Below, in pieces: positions 11,185-25,300 of a DNA stretch of 64,000 bases (within the stretch, counting starts at the first letter, position 1; every line of letters begins with the position of its first letter). The notes beneath the pieces are model-generated. The model worked only from the letters and a program-made list of their open reading frames with translations. It was not told the origin of the DNA and searched no databases. This DNA comes from Symsagittifera roscoffensis (Eukaryota; Xenacoelomorpha; Acoela; Convolutidae): positions 1 through 64,000 of the forward strand of contig NW_026971504.1 in assembly GCF_963678635.1 (NCBI RefSeq). Direction: 5' to 3'. The translations under genes and the position numbers were made by a program.

Positions 11185-12789
11185 CCCATCCGGGTTTTAC
11201 AGAGTTTTTAGAATTATCTTTCTGCAATTCAAAGGAAGGATGATGATCGTTGGTATTAGGCGGACATCATATTCTTGTCCGGTTCCTCTTGTTAAAGAAG
11301 TTCCAGGACGCTGGAGTTAGGAACATCAATCGTTGTGTCGTCTTGTGACAACGACTGTATTCCCCAATGAAATCAATCTGATTTCAAAATGGTTTGCTAT
11401 GACGGGTTTTTTTTGTATTATGTAGAGAACTTGTTTTGTATTCACCTCGTCGGGGAATGGCGTGGATATTGTGTGTGGAAGGGATACCTCGTAACTCGGA
11501 TCTGCACGTATACTTGAACATTGAGGTGGTCATTGGTCTAGTTCAATGTTTTTCTTTTTCTGCGAAGTCAAGTCGTACTCTAATCCTTTGAGTTGTGATT
11601 GTGGACGGCATATCGGTTGTGGTTAGCCATTCTTGTTCGAGTGTGATGGAATCATTTTGTCTTTGGATGTTCGTCTTTGTTGTTGTGTGTTGATCTATAT
11701 ACTGCAAGGTATGATTTACATTTTATAAAATTATATTAGTTCGGTTTTTTAATTATGAATTTAGTTAGTTGTTTTCACAAAAGCATTTTGTTTTAGTTCG
11801 GTTATTTTGAAGAGTTACTCACCCTTGAGTACCTCTTATTAAAAATAGAAGTGTGGTCACAAAGCGTGGATGTAGCCCGGTGGGTTAGGCCGGCTATAGA
11901 GCATGCTCAGGACGTCCTCTCTGGTGGGTTAGGCCAGGAGTGGGAGTATGATTTCGTGCTGTTTCTTTGAGAGGTCCTGTTATGTGATAACGTTTTATGT
12001 TGGGTTTATGTTGGTCTTTCTTATGTTTCTTTGGTTATGTCCTTTTTTCAAAAATCAAATTGTTTTTGGTATGGGTTTGTATTGCGACTTTTTTGTGTTT
12101 TATTATTTCTTTCTTAAACTTTATAATAGTCTTTAAAAGAATAAATTATCCAGTTTTAAACTGGGTTAATCCGGTTTGGGTACCGTTGGTTTTTTTTTCT
12201 TAGTCATGCTGTTATTTTATGACTTGTGGTGTTTAGTAAGCTGCGTTGGTTAGCTTGGTTTAGTATATAATTCCTTTCCAAACGGGTTAAAGCAAAGTTT
12301 CAAACTTGTTATCGCGTGTTAGAGTTGTTGAGTGTTAAAACTTGAAACTTAAAATCATTATTTAAACAATTCTTCGTGGGCGAGCTATGCGGGCGAGTTT
12401 GGATAGAATTTTTGTGCGAGTGAATAAAAATATCAAAAGGTTAGTACTGCATTTTCATTTTATCAATTTATTACATAGAATTTCAAATTTACTGATTTTT
12501 TGGGAAAATTTAAAGTTATAAATTTTCATCGTAATTAGTTTTACTGCTTCATGGGGAAACATTTATAAATTAATTTACTACGTTTGGTATGAATTTTATT
12601 ATATTATTTTGCGCAAGATATTAATGAAGCTTAGAAGAATTTTAACAAGTTTATTTTATATTTTTCTTTTCTGTTTTTTGCAGATGATCGTGGTATGAAG
12701 ACTAGAAATGTAAAAGAAACATGAATAAAGAATGGTTAGTACTAATTTAAATTTATTAGTGAAGAATATTTTTAAATTATACTTACCTG
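11185..12789 (-). other. E2 3' non-coding tract
   Basis: Aligns along its length with 39260-40872. It holds the conserved block at about 11847-11955 with two copies of ggtgggttaggcc (11879-11891, 11923-11935) and a predicted sense-strand intron (12702-12786). No conserved protein frame was found. Confidence 0.7.
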
Positions 12790-14597
12790 TTAATCATTTG
12801 GGAAAAAGCCGTGGGGGAAGATGTCGTGTATCATGTCCGATGTTGTTAGTAATTTTGCTAGTATGCGAATGATGCTTTTAGTTTGGAGCAGTGGCCAAAG
12901 CAATTGAAATGCTTTAATGGTTTTTAGTTCTTCGGTGCCTACTGCAAAGTCGTAAGGTGTGTTTTGAATGAGGTTATATATTTTGTGATTATATTTATTA
13001 TTGTGAATGAATTCTAATATTGGGATTTCTATAGGCTGGATAAATTCATGTGGGATAAGGAACGGTCTGGATTCTTCGGCGTTAAAAGTCTTCGTGATGC
13101 GACAAAATATATACATTTGTGTTACTGCGTCATAATTGCGGAGGATGCCGTGGAGGTTAGTATCCTTGATGCAATAAGTGAAATTAAGAAAAAATGGTGA
13201 AGTGTACTTCGAATTAAGAAACTGAAAACGATGGTGTGGTTGTCTTGATGGAGTATGTAAATCAAAATGATTTTGTATGAAGCGATAGTATGTATATGTT
13301 TGAGTCTGTTTAGTGCGTAACATAATCTCGTGTGAACAGTGCAAATCGCGTTTATGTGGTGCAAGGAAGTGAAAGGTGAGTGAAAATAACTGAAATTTGT
13401 CTTTGAAACTTTCGTAAGCTTGAATATCCTTTAGTGCTTCAGAAATGATGTGATCATATTTTCTATCAAAAATATTAAGTGTGAATACATATGACGTTTT
13501 GATGAATTTTCTGTAAGTTGTGGGTTAGCGAAGCGGTCGTCATCTAGAAATTGGCCTTGATTAGTTCGGATGATATTATGGTCGTAATATTCTATTGTAA
13601 ATTCGTTAGCTCGGGGTGCAGTGAATGTTTTTAGTAAATTTTTATGTCCTACATAAGGAAATTGTCTAGGTGTTAGTGTTGCGGTGAGTCTATATAACAT
13701 ATTTTTATTCTTTTCTATGTCGTCATGAGTACTAGATAGTGGCAGGCAAAGGGGATTAGTAAAATGGTAATATGCTGTCCATTGAAGTGTGGGCATTAAA
13801 ACATGTTCATCTGGAAAAACTACGTGTGTCGTTAGTGTCGTTAGGTGTGTTTAATGTATATTGTGGGAATGAGGATAAGGTGATTGCTAAAAATTCTTTC
13901 GTGTTGGTGTGTTGTGGATGATTAATATATTCGCAGGCTGTTCCTGGTTTGGTCGGGAGTGGATGGTTCGGGAATTTCCTTTTAAAAGTGCGATAAGCTC
14001 GGTTAGTGCTATTAGAAGTTTCGGTGGATGTGGATGATTGTGCTAAAGATGCAGTGTAAGCTGAGGAGGGTGTAGGAGTAGGTGGGTTTGAGGATTCTAT
14101 TGTGGATGAAAATTGATGTATGGTGAGGGTGTTAGGGTGTATTAACTGTTGTTGTAGGGTGATAAAATTATCGAGTTCCTGGGAACTTTGGGGGGTATCT
14201 GGAGAATTATTAGATGATTGGTCGGAATGAAGTGGAGAGTAGGTTGGGGTTACTTGCGAAGCATAAGAAGGAGTGGAAACGGATGGGAGTGAACTATTTG
14301 GTGGGATTGGTTGAAAAGGGGGTTTTGAAAAACTGAGGAGTTGGTTTGAAAATTATTGGATAGAGATGGTTCGGAGTCTGCAAATTCGTCAGGGGTTTCT
14401 ATATTAGGGTTATTAAGTTGTGAGATGGAGTATAAAACTGAAATATCTGAGTTATTATCCGAATTCGTGCTTGATGATATATGAATAGTTGGAAAATCGG
14501 GTGGTGGGAAAGCAAAAAGTGGGATTATTGGGCTTGGAGTGTGGAGGTTGGTTGGGTGGGAATTTGAGCGGTGTAGGGATCCAAGTTGTCGGCTCAT
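12790..14597 (-). pseudogene. E2 remnant of the 601-codon accessory ORF
   Basis: Three open pieces (14250-14597, 13431-13796, 12790-13344) align in order to the E3 ORF at 40873-42678, with frame changes between them. The C-terminal 180 residues are the best preserved. The stop codon is followed by CAG and a GTAAGT donor exactly as in E3. Confidence 0.8.
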
Positions 14598-17211
14598 CGT
14601 GGGCTAAAAAAATGATAATTTTGAGACTGAAAAGCGGTGGTATGGGGTTGTTCTATAATTTTTTCATATGTATTATCATCTTGTGAATGATATGTCATTA
14701 TTTGTTGTATGGGACTTTGCGATATATTTGGTCTAAATTTTAGGTTATGTGTTATTGCTAGGTTTCGAAAACTACGTGGTACTAAGGATAATGGATGGTT
14801 ATGTGGTAGGGGTGGCAACTGTGGTGTGGTAGGTGTTACTTCTATATTATTATGTTCTTCGTCGTACGTGTTCTGTCTTGTCGCTATTTTTGTATTATAT
14901 TCTTTTATTTGTGCGTCTAGAAGAATTTTGTTTATTGATGAAGAAAAAATTCCAAAAAAACAGCAAATAGTATGCGTGCTACACTTGCTTATCTATTTAC
15001 TTGTGTGTGTATAGCGCATGTGTTATAGATTCCTTTTAAAAGTGAAAGAAGAAATCCTATAAAATTAAACATTGCGTATAGGATAGTTTTTTTTTCTAAG
15101 ATGTAATAGGGCCATCCTAGAAAATCGAGAATTTCATTTTTTAGGGTAACAAAGCTAAAAATATTTATAGGTAAAATATCTTGTGGTCTGTATTTTTCAC
15201 CGTTTAGATATATATAGTCTTTAATGTCTTTAAAATATCCGCTATAATTTTGTGTATAAATATCTGCAAATCCTGCGGTTTCGGCAAGTTTTCGTAAATT
15301 TTGATCAATTGATTGTCTTTGTATAGTGTCCATTTGTGTTAATAATTCTTGGAATTGTTGTGTTCTAATGTGGTGTTGGATATCTGATTTTGAATATATT
15401 CCAATTGATTGTAAATCAATATTTGGATTACGAGCAATAGCTCTGATGCTTTCGGGTGAAAATTTTTTGAGTGATTGCATTAACGTAGGGTATGGAGTAA
15501 GAAGATAATATTTATCTTCATCAGGGTTCAATTGTACTACATTGTGGCTATTTTTTGATCCACATGGGACTGCGGTATCCCAAAAATATGTTCGTCTTGA
15601 AAGTGTGTCAACAAAATGTACCTTAATTTTATAAAATATAGGGATTCTTTTATAGCAGCGTTTATCTTCAAAAACATAAAGTGGTGATACTTTTTTGGTA
15701 CAAGTATAAAAACATAAACTGTTTCCTTCGTAGTCTAGAAAATTTGATCTATTTCCTGACAATAAGTATCCTGCGTAGGGTATTTTTAATACTGCTAGTG
15801 CGAGTGATTGTAGGATTTGTGTCCTTTCTAATTCGCATAGTTTGTGAAGTGTTTCTAATTCGGAGAGTGACATTTCTTGAAAAATTCGACTAATCGTGTA
15901 GTCTAACTTCATATTTAAGTGGATATCATTGTGGATATTACCAAATTAAGTGATATTCATTAGTGATAGTTCTTGTAAACGTGTACTTCTAGTGTCATGT
16001 GGCTTTAGTTTTCCACCAGGTTGACCATTTCTTTTTTGAAAGTTAACTGGTATATATGATGTTCCTTCGTTTAGAGGATGACCTGTGGCATAAGGGTCAA
16101 ATTTTGTTTTTCCAGTGGTCATGTCGAAATCTTTTTCGTATTCAACTAGTGTTTCAGAATATTGTGTTTTGTAAAGTGGGTTCCTGTATTTGCATGCCAT
16201 TTCTGTTTCTTGATATATTTGGAAAAAAGTTAATTTATTTTCTATATTATAGATATTTTGAAAATCAGTACTTTGTTTTCGTGATGGATGGACTTGTTCA
16301 TATGGGATTGATTCTATAAAATTTTTTTCGTGAAATTTTATCCTTCGAGCGTGTATTTTCGCTACTTGAAATGTTGTGCATGTATCTTCGGGAAACCAAA
16401 TAAATGTTGCTTGTGTCCGTGTTGTAGGATCACAATAACCTTGATCGTTTTTACAGGGTAATCTAATTCCTTGATAGATCATTGTGTTGTCGGATAAATC
16501 TCGTGTGAGTTGTGTTTTTTCGAGTTGTATTTTCCAATTGAAAAACATTATTTCTTGGAATCCTTTATTTTTTGTGTCTGCTTTGCATTTTGATGGATTA
16601 TTTATTCCAATGTGTGGTATCCAGTGCTTATCGTGTATATCATAAGTTAATCTTCCGTGTGCGCCGTTGTATGGGTATTTTTAATCTAGTTTTATATGTC
16701 CTAGATATCTTTCAAGTTCTGCTTGATATATAGAATCGGCAAAGACTTGAAAATATACTAGTTTTCTGTCGGTGTTTTTATTTCTTGTGATATTTAGTCT
16801 GAGTAGCTTGTTTTTACAATCATCGGGATTTAGATGTAGAAGTCGTTCTATATTACTTTGGTAGAATGATTCGTGGTCAAGTCGGTTTTTATTTCCGTTT
16901 GAAACTTGTGAACAATGTACCTTCTTTTCGGAAAATGTTGCTGTAAATTTATATCCTGCGACTGTTGTTGCTCGGGCTTTTGAATATAGTGTTGCTATTA
17001 CATTTGTAGTTTCTAAAGCTTGTGGTTCTGTTTTGCATTGTGATACTTGATTTATTGCATATTTGTGTAGTGTTTTTCGTTCATTTTCTTCACAATCGTA
17101 GTGTGTTACTAATAAGTCCTGGGGTCCTGTGCGAGGAGAAGGATTTGTGTTCTGATCGGAAAATATTAGAAAAAAGATTTGTTGAAATATCAATGTTTTT
17201 AGAATATACAT
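14594..17211 (-). pseudogene. env: E2 envelope-like glycoprotein remnant
   Basis: Homologous to E3 env. The frame has nonsense codons at 16681-16683, 15946-15948 and 14989-14991, and a frame change shortly after the last one. The C-terminal part (14594-14818) is open. Its stop overlaps the start of the next ORF as ATGA. The cytoplasmic tail in E2 is about 30 residues longer than in E3 and ends in a different frame relative to it. The signal-peptide region and Cys-rich N-terminus are still readable. Confidence 0.85.
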
Positions 17212-18341
17212 GTGTATGATAATCCTGAGTATGGGTTATAAAATGTGATGTAACCAATTGTCTTTTTGGTATATCTGTCGTACTTATATATTACTTCAGT
17301 TGTTATAAATGGTGGTGGTAGCAATTGAGCTGTTATATTGGGTGGGTTTAAAGGGTAAGGATGTTGAACAATGTTGTTGAGTTTAATCGTGATTTTGAAC
17401 TTTAATTGTACACTATTTTGTTGGAGTATTTGGATGTTATGGTCACGAATGTCTTCGTGGATGTCTTGTCTATGTTGTAGTCTTTTGAGTGCCCACTTGT
17501 GGAATCGGTTACTTTCTGGATGTTGCCCAAATAATGGTGGGGGTGCTGTGAACGTGTTCCAATCTAATCTTAAAGGGATATTTGTTGATGATTGTTCTCG
17601 ATATCTAGCGTCGAGGTTATTTGGAAAATTTAGGGGAAAAGGCGTCGGTGAAATCTGGCTTATTGATGGTGTTGATGGTAGTGATAATGTTTCTGGTAGT
17701 GATGATGATGCTGTTGTATCCGTAGAAATATCTATTGGGTCATTTATTAAATTTGGTTCACCTTGTGTGAATGAGTGTGTTGTCCAATATGGTAGTCGTG
17801 ATGTTTGGTTGGGGGGGTTAAAGGGATTGTCGCGTATTTGTTCAGATGTTGGTGTTGAATCTAAGTAATCTGAGGGTATACTTGAGGGGCTACGTTGTGA
17901 AAGAAGTGTGGGGGTTTCTGGTAATGTGCTATTTGGGTTTTCTGGAGTAATTGGTGATGGGGATTGGGGTATATCAAAATGAACTCGGGGGGTTTGAAAA
18001 TTTCTATTTCGTCGTGAATGTATAATTTGTCTATTTATTTAAATTGTATTCTGATTTTGACTAATGTGTCTTATTCTACTTAATTCTTGTGGTAATGTTG
18101 GGTATAAATTATATGTTGGTTCACTTAGGGGTGCTTGTCGCTGAACTGGTTCTAATGGTTCGGATAAGCGAGCGTGTCGTTCTTCAAAAGTGTATGGATT
18201 ATCTTGGAAAGGAATTCGTGTAGATGTTTGGGGGTTTTGGGTAGTTGTAGGTATTGTCGGATTTCCTTGGGATGATGTCGGTGAAGGCTGATTTTGTGAT
18301 TGTTGGTTAGCAAATTTTGAAAGTATTTTGATTTGTTTTTT
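17199..18341 (-). pseudogene. E2 counterpart of the AUG-less Pro/Gln-rich frame
   Basis: 381 codons from the TAG of the membrane ORF to a TAA overlapping the env start, in one overall frame. At least one nonsense codon (ATT TAA, near 18040) interrupts it. It aligns with the E3 frame 45279-46415 through most of its length. Its net length stays a multiple of three, which argues that the frame was once translated. Confidence 0.6.
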
Positions 18342-18530
18342 CTAGTCAAAAAATTTATGTTTCTTGTAGTATTCTTCCAGAAAAAGAATTAAAAGGATTG
18401 TTGCTAAAGCGAATGTGATTATTGCCTTTTTTATACATTTGCACATTGTCAATATTAGGGATGATAAAAATGTTATAAAAATTACAAATAGTAAAAAAAT
18501 ATCTGTTCTACTAAAAATTGTTCGTATCAT
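18342..18530 (-). CDS. E2 small two-helix membrane ORF (62 codons)
   Basis: Starts MIRTIFSRTDIFLLF. It has two hydrophobic helices (about 9-30 and 36-51) joined by a CKCIKK-type basic turn, and the C-terminus is charged. It is intact in an otherwise decayed element and differs from the E3 copy at few positions. It ends in TAG, and the Pro/Gln-rich frame continues in the same frame directly after that stop. The size and two-helix layout are those of small ion-channel-like viral proteins, but no family match is claimed. Confidence 0.6.
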   Translation of the reverse strand: MIRTIFSRTDIFLLFVIFITFLSSLILTMCKCIKKAIITFALATILLILFLEEYYKKHKFFD

Positions 18531-18772
18531 TTAAATAAAACTTGGATTATCGAACCTGTGAATAAGGTCAATGATTTTGGAAAGTGGGAGATATATTTCA
18601 AAAAGGGAGTAGAAAATTTAAAAAATGTTGCAAAAAATGATTAAAATTATTATAAAAGCTTCAAAGGTATCAAATAGAAATATGAATAAAAGTTTAAGTA
18701 TTGTGAAAAAATTTATGAAAATGTTGAAAATTGTGTTTTTAAAGATACTGACTGATCGAGAGAAGAGCATTT
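18531..18772 (-). pseudogene. E2 remnant of the first small membrane ORF
   Basis: Starts MLFSRSVSIF and keeps the hydrophobic composition of its E3 homologue (46606-46836), but a TAA interrupts it after about 51 codons. It directly precedes the second membrane ORF. Confidence 0.55.
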
Positions 18773-19357
18773 AAGAAATGATTTCTTGGTCGAACATTTT
18801 TTGTTGTTTGAGGCGATATTCAAGTGTGGTCGAGTTATTTATTGATTTTTTGACAAGTGGGTTGAGTTTTGTGAAAAGTTATTGGGGGCTAATTTTATGG
18901 AGTTTGGGAGGTCCTTTTTGCTTTATTTTTATTTGTTAGGTGATCTGGGGTATTTTTGAGAATTTTGTACTTTAGGCCAAATGAATATGGTCGTCTTTTT
19001 ACTTTGGGCTAATTTACCATTTTTGGTTGGAGGGTTTTTGAGGTCTAAGTTGGGAAAATATTGTTGATATTTGCGTTATTAGATAGGGGAGGGTTATGAT
19101 ATTATGGTGGTATTTATTTTAGCTGTCAAGTTTGAGTGGTTTGCTTATTTTTGACCTGGAGGTTGTAAAGTTATAGCTATACATATGCCTGGAGTTTAAT
19201 ATCTTTCGTCTAATAGGTTGGTGTTATAGTTATAGAAGGTGACGGATTGAATGAATCCTATTGGCTGAATTTGAACTAGAATTGTTGCGTGTTTTGTCAG
19301 CATGTTATTTTGAAAAATGAAGATTCAATATGATCGAGAGGTGCGAGGATTTTAAAA

Positions 19358-22300
19358 TTAAAGTTGTTTTTGAAATTCAACTTTCTTTAATATTTTAGAT
19401 TGTGGGATGAATGTTTTGTAGTTTCTACGTGGTTGATTTCTAAGTCGTGATGACTCTCTATGTTCTGATTTCTCGACTTGTTCTTGTGGTAAAATTTTTT
19501 CTATCGTTTTCCTATTTTTTCTTTCTTTTTGAGGTATTTTTTGATCTAGCTTTTTTTTATTGTTTTGAGTTGTAGTTGGTTTTGTATTTTGTTTTCCATG
19601 ATGAATGTCGTGTTGTTCATCTATTTTTTTTCCGTATTTGGATGATTTTGAATAACTTTTAAACCTGTGAAAGAATATAATTGAGTTAATTCGCGTAGTG
19701 CGTACTCTTTTGGGTAGTAAGGCAATAGATTGTTCCGATGTTGAACAATTTCTTTTTGGATTGAATCGGTAATTCTATATGTTACGTCAGTGGGTTTGGC
19801 AATTATTTGGTATGGTCCTTTGCGAAGGGGTTGTAATTTTTTAGAAATTCCCTTTTGTGTATTAAAATTAGGTATTAAGACAAATGTTCCAATTTTTAAA
19901 TCTGAGGCTGGTGTAAAGCGTGAATTAATTTGTTCGTTAATGTTTGTCTTTGTAACAATTTTTTTGTTACTCTTTGGTAAATTTCATTGTGTTTTTTATC
20001 TCTATTTAAAATCCATTCGGTGTGTGTGCCGAGGACTAATTTAAGGATTTGTGGGTGATGAAAATGATCTTCATCATGCGTGTGTAAAGGTAGATTATAA
20101 CAAACTGAGTGGCAATAACCTTGTGCATTTTTATGAGTGTTTGCTGTAAACATAATTGGTTTACGTGGCTTTTGATTAGAAACCATTTCGTATGGTGACA
20201 TTCCTAGAGTTGTCGTAATTTGTGAATTATATGCTTAGGGAAATAATTTTACATCTGCTGACCATTCTGTGTATCTTGTATCATTTCCATTTATGATAAA
20301 TCTAAGATATTCTTGTAGTGGACGGTTCATAGCTTCGACTAAACCGTTTGTCCAAGGGGCATGAGACGTACGTGGTTTATGTTTGATGTTATATAAGTGA
20401 CATAGTGTGATGATTTCATTATTTATGAATTCTGTACCGTTATCTGTAACTAAGATTTCGGGTAATCCGAATTTAGCTATCCAGTGTTCATAAAGTGTTG
20501 TGTAAGCATAATCAGCATCACAATGCGGTACTGGGTTGAGTGCTACATAATGTGTAAATGCATCAACAATTACCATAATGTAGGAGTTTCCTTCAGAGGA
20601 TGGTGAAATTGGTCCTTTTGTATCGAATGAAATACGATGGTTAAAATATAAACTTTGTCCTTTAAATTCTTGTTTTTGTGCTATTTGTTTTTGATTTGGA
20701 TAAGGTTTTATTTAGCTGACATATTATAAAATCATTGCATGATACTTTTATCCAAATTGGTGTATTTGGGAAATAAAAATTTTGTGTAAAGTTTGAATAT
20801 GTTTTCTCTGATCCAGAGTGTCCTTTAGTATTTTGTGTATGTGAAATGTTAAAAGCTATTAGTATCATACTTAAAGGGAGACAGGGAACTGTAGAATCAT
20901 TTAATTGATATTCTAGAAGGTAAGTGTTTTCATTAATTGTTGTATTATTAAATTTTCGGAAATATCGGAGGAGTGTTTTATTTACTAAAATTGTGGTATT
21001 TGCTTTTACGGGCTTAGTTTTGTATTTGTGCCATGATTTTAGTTGTCTAATTACTGGGTCAAGATTTTGATATTGTTTTAAGAGTTCAAGTGTAATTTTA
21101 TCTGTTGGAGGGAGAAAAAATATTGTCAATTTCTAATTTTGATAGGGGAATTGTGTCAAGTGGGACATGGAATCAAAAACTTAATTTATTGTGTATTTTG
21201 AATCATTTGTTTGTGGTCCTGATAAATTTATTTTATCAGTTAAATTTTCTTTTTCAATTAATGGAAAAAAAATCTTTTTTATACGAGTGGTGTTTTATTC
21301 GTTTTTGTTGGGTGTTTTTTTTATCCATTGTGAGTATGGAATTGGTTTGAAAGTTGATGTTCCTAGTAGATCAACATCGTAGTGATTATTTTGGCAATCT
21401 AAGTAAGTGGGAAATGTTGTAGGTTATTTATTTGTGATTGGTCATCGTCAGTTTTTACTGCATATTTGCATTCTAGGCGGGGTGATGTTTCGTCTTTTGC
21501 AAGGTAAAATTTTATATTTTTTGGTATTTCGACTGTAGTTTTTCGTGTAAGTAATTCAGGTGGTGTATTTCGACTTAATGTATCTGGTAATGCAAGATTC
21601 TTTCCTGCTGATCAAACTATATGTAAGTTTGGAAGTTTCATTAGAATTAATTGAAATCTATAAACTCGGTGATTTGGATTTGACTTTTGTGTAAAGAGAA
21701 AAATGATTGGTTTATGATCTGTGAATAGAACTGTTGGATGTTTTGATCCAAGTATCAGAAATTCATATTCTGTAAGTGTATAAATTATAGCTGTACATTT
21801 TCTCATTAGAGTTGAGAGTCGTAGCTCTGCTTGAGTGAATAATCGGGAACTTGCTGATATAAGGTTCGTTTTATATGTACCACTTTGTGATTGTAGTAAT
21901 GCTGCGCCGATGCCAAAATTTGAAGCATCGCACATTGCATAGAATGGTTGATTTGGATCTGGAATTGGGTTTGAAATTTGTTCAGTTAAAAGTTTTTTAA
22001 ATTCTTCAAATCGTGTTTGATGTTCAGTGGTCCATTCAAAATTATTTTGTTGTCTGAGGATATTATAGAACGGCCTTAAATATAATTGCATTTCATAAAC
22101 GTACTTGCTTAAGAAATTTAACATTCCAAGGGATTCTTGGATTTTCTTTTTGTTTGTTGGTGGTTGAAGTTTTTGAATAGCATCAATGCGTGATTTTAAT
22201 GGAGTGATGGTGTTTCTTTCTAAATTATGTCCTAAAAATTTAACTCGTGTCAAAAAGAAGTGTGATTTATCGGGAGCGGCCTTCAGATTTTTGTTCCGAA

Positions 22301-25300
22301 GTATTTTATGATAGTGCTCTAAAACCGTAAACATTTCTTCTTTTGTTTGAGATTGCATAAAAACATCATCTAAATAGGTGATTGCGTTTTTCTTGAGTAT
22401 TAGTGGTCTAAAAATTTTACTCATAAAAGCTGAAAATGCTGCTCGTCCTATGGAAATTCCATAGAATAGGCGATTAAATTCATATTGTTGATTTCCAATA
22501 ATAAATTGTGTTAAACATCGTGATTGTTCATCTGGTGGCATTTGATTGTATGCACTATTCAGATCTGCGGTTGTAAAGTATTTTCCATTTATCTTTGTTA
22601 AGATAACTTGTATTGGTTCAATAGGCCAATTGCATTTCGATTCGTCAATTAATGAATTGAGGTATCTAGCGTCTAAAACTATTTTTAATGATTCTCTTTT
22701 TGCTAGAATGATAACAGGGTTGATAAAAGTGTTACCTTTTGGTTGTTCTTCTTTATTTACTGGTGAGATAATTTTGTATTGTTCTAAAATATCAAGTAAT
22801 CTATTTACTTTGTCGTGTAAATGAATTGGTACTTTACTTGCTCTTTGTTTTTTGAAAACTGCGTCAGGTTTTAACGGGAGATTTAGTGATGAACTGATTT
22901 TTCCAACGTCAAATTTAGATGTTGCGTAGACTGTTGAATATTTTAAAAGTTGTTTTGCTAATTTGTCAAATTCGATTTGTGTAATTTGTGAGTGTTCAAA
23001 ATTAAACATCGTTAAAAATTTTTGTTGTTCTTTTGTGTAATTTGTTATATTAAAATATGGTGTTTTTGTGAAGTAATCTGTGTTTCTCTTTTCATTACTT
23101 ATTATGTTATTTATGGATAATTCTTCGTCAAGAATTGTGGATTGGCAAATATCTAATAATTGGAGTATATTATTTACGCGGTAGGCTACTTCATGTATGG
23201 GTGAGATTGTCGCGTTTGTTTTGCAATATCCTAAAAGTCCTAAGGGTATTGTTACTTGACACGGTGTATTGTTATACACGTGTAACGAAATGATGTCGGA
23301 ATTCGTGTTTTTCAAATTTTTTATAGATGAGATCGTGATTTTGAAAAACTTGTGAATAGGTTTAAATTCAAAGTCTGACATAAAAAGTTGTTGTTTATAT
23401 TGACTTTTATCATACTGGTGAACTTGTTTTATTGAAAAATTATATATATTTCCTGATAATGGTTTCAGGTGTTTCCGTTATTGGTTATAAATTGGATAAA
23501 ATTTTGAGAAGAATGGTGGTTGTTTGTTTAATCTTTGAATAAATGTTAGAGCTGTTTTTTGTTTTTGTGTATTTATCTTTGATTAGTATTTGACTATTTA
23601 AGATGTTGATTGTTGGTAAATATTTTGATATAAATGGTATGCCAATGATATTGTGCTTGATATCAGTAAAATGAAATGTTTTTTTAAATGGTTTGTTTAT
23701 AATTTTATTTTGCTCCATTGTTCTTGTGGGGAGAAGGAATAATTGGATTTTTCCATAATTTACTAATGTTGATCCTTGTGCTGTTGCTAGTTTACTAGAG
23801 GTTGCAAGAGGCGTTAATTTTGGATGTAATGTTTTGATTTCATTCCATGTGGGAATTTTAATTATGTTTGATTCTGCTCCTGAATCAATTAAAAAATCAA
23901 TTTCAAGATCTGGTGGTTGAAATTCTTTGTTTCTTGGACTTTCTAAGAGAAATGGTATTGTCCAAAATTTTTCTCTGGGTTGTTTTTTTTTGTATAATTT
24001 GATAAATATGATTTGTGTTTAAACATTGTGTTTTGCCCTTTTCATTGGGTTTAATTCCCGTGTTAATTTTGTTTACTTCTTGTGCAGTTTGTGTAGTATC
24101 GATGGGTCCAATATAATAATTGTGAAGAAGTTCCAATTGATTTTCATATATATGTGATGTAAAAAGTTGTTCATATATGATGGGTTCATAGTCGTTTTCG
24201 ACTGTTATCATATTTACAGAGATGGTATTTTCTGTATCACTTTCTGTATCTGATGATCCACAGTTTATTTGATTTAGTTGTAACTCGTTACTTCCTGTGT
24301 CTTCAATACCTGGGGGGTCTGATGTTGTTTCTTCATTTGACTGTACTTGATTAATATGTCTTTGATGTTTTGGTGTACTACTTCTGCTTCGATGTTTAGA
24401 ATTATTATAATGGTTATTGTTCCTATGTGGTGACTGGGAATAATTTCTATATTGATTATTATAACTTGGATTTCGATTTTGTGAATTGTTCCCTGATCTG
24501 TTTTGATAATTATCTATTGATCTGTGATAGTTTGATTTATTATACGAGTTATTTCTTGATCGATTGTTCGTGTAATTCTGATTTCGATTGTTCGAATAAC
24601 TTCTATTTCTATTATCTGTTGTATGATGAGTTTCGTGATTGATTATTGGAATAGTGTTTATTTCTTGGATTTGATTGAGAACTGGATCTAGAAACAAATT
24701 GTGTTGCATTGGAATTTGATCTCGAATAGTTATTTTGACTATTTGATCGATTATAATTATTTTGTGAAGAATTTTGTGTGTTTCTTCGTTCTGGTGATCT
24801 TCCTCTATAACTTGAGTTATATGGTGATTGATTCCTTGTGTAATTTGTGTTGTTCGGAAGTGGTTTTCTTGAATTGTTATTACTATATATATTTTTGTTT
24901 GGTAGATTTTGATCTTTTTTCATATATTGATAGAACGATTTATTTGGTTCTTTATGCTTTTGAGTTTTATTCTGATTATCTTGTTGTTTTTGTCTACATT
25001 CGGAAATACTGTGTCCGTATCGTCGGCAATAATTACACCATTTTTTGAAGGATGGTTTGCCTTTAAAATTTGGATGTTTTTCATAGATATTTAGTATTTC
25101 AGTGATTTTTTCAATTAGGTCTGTAACTGATTCCTGTATGTTATTTATATGTGTAGTGTTTGTTTCAATTCGATTAACATATTGTAGTTTTAGATTTTCT
25201 GTTTTTTCAAGTTTCATTGTGATTTCCGCTTGCTCTAGTTTATCTACTAGTTTTCGAAAATCTAAATCTGGCTCTCGAATTGAAGAAGGATGAGATGCTC

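Noticed and set aside
12430-12760. Plus-strand exon with donor ag|gttagt and acceptor ttgcag in E2 and E3
   Set aside because: Signals exist in both copies but are antisense to every gene and enclose no frame. An antisense RNA is possible but unsupported.
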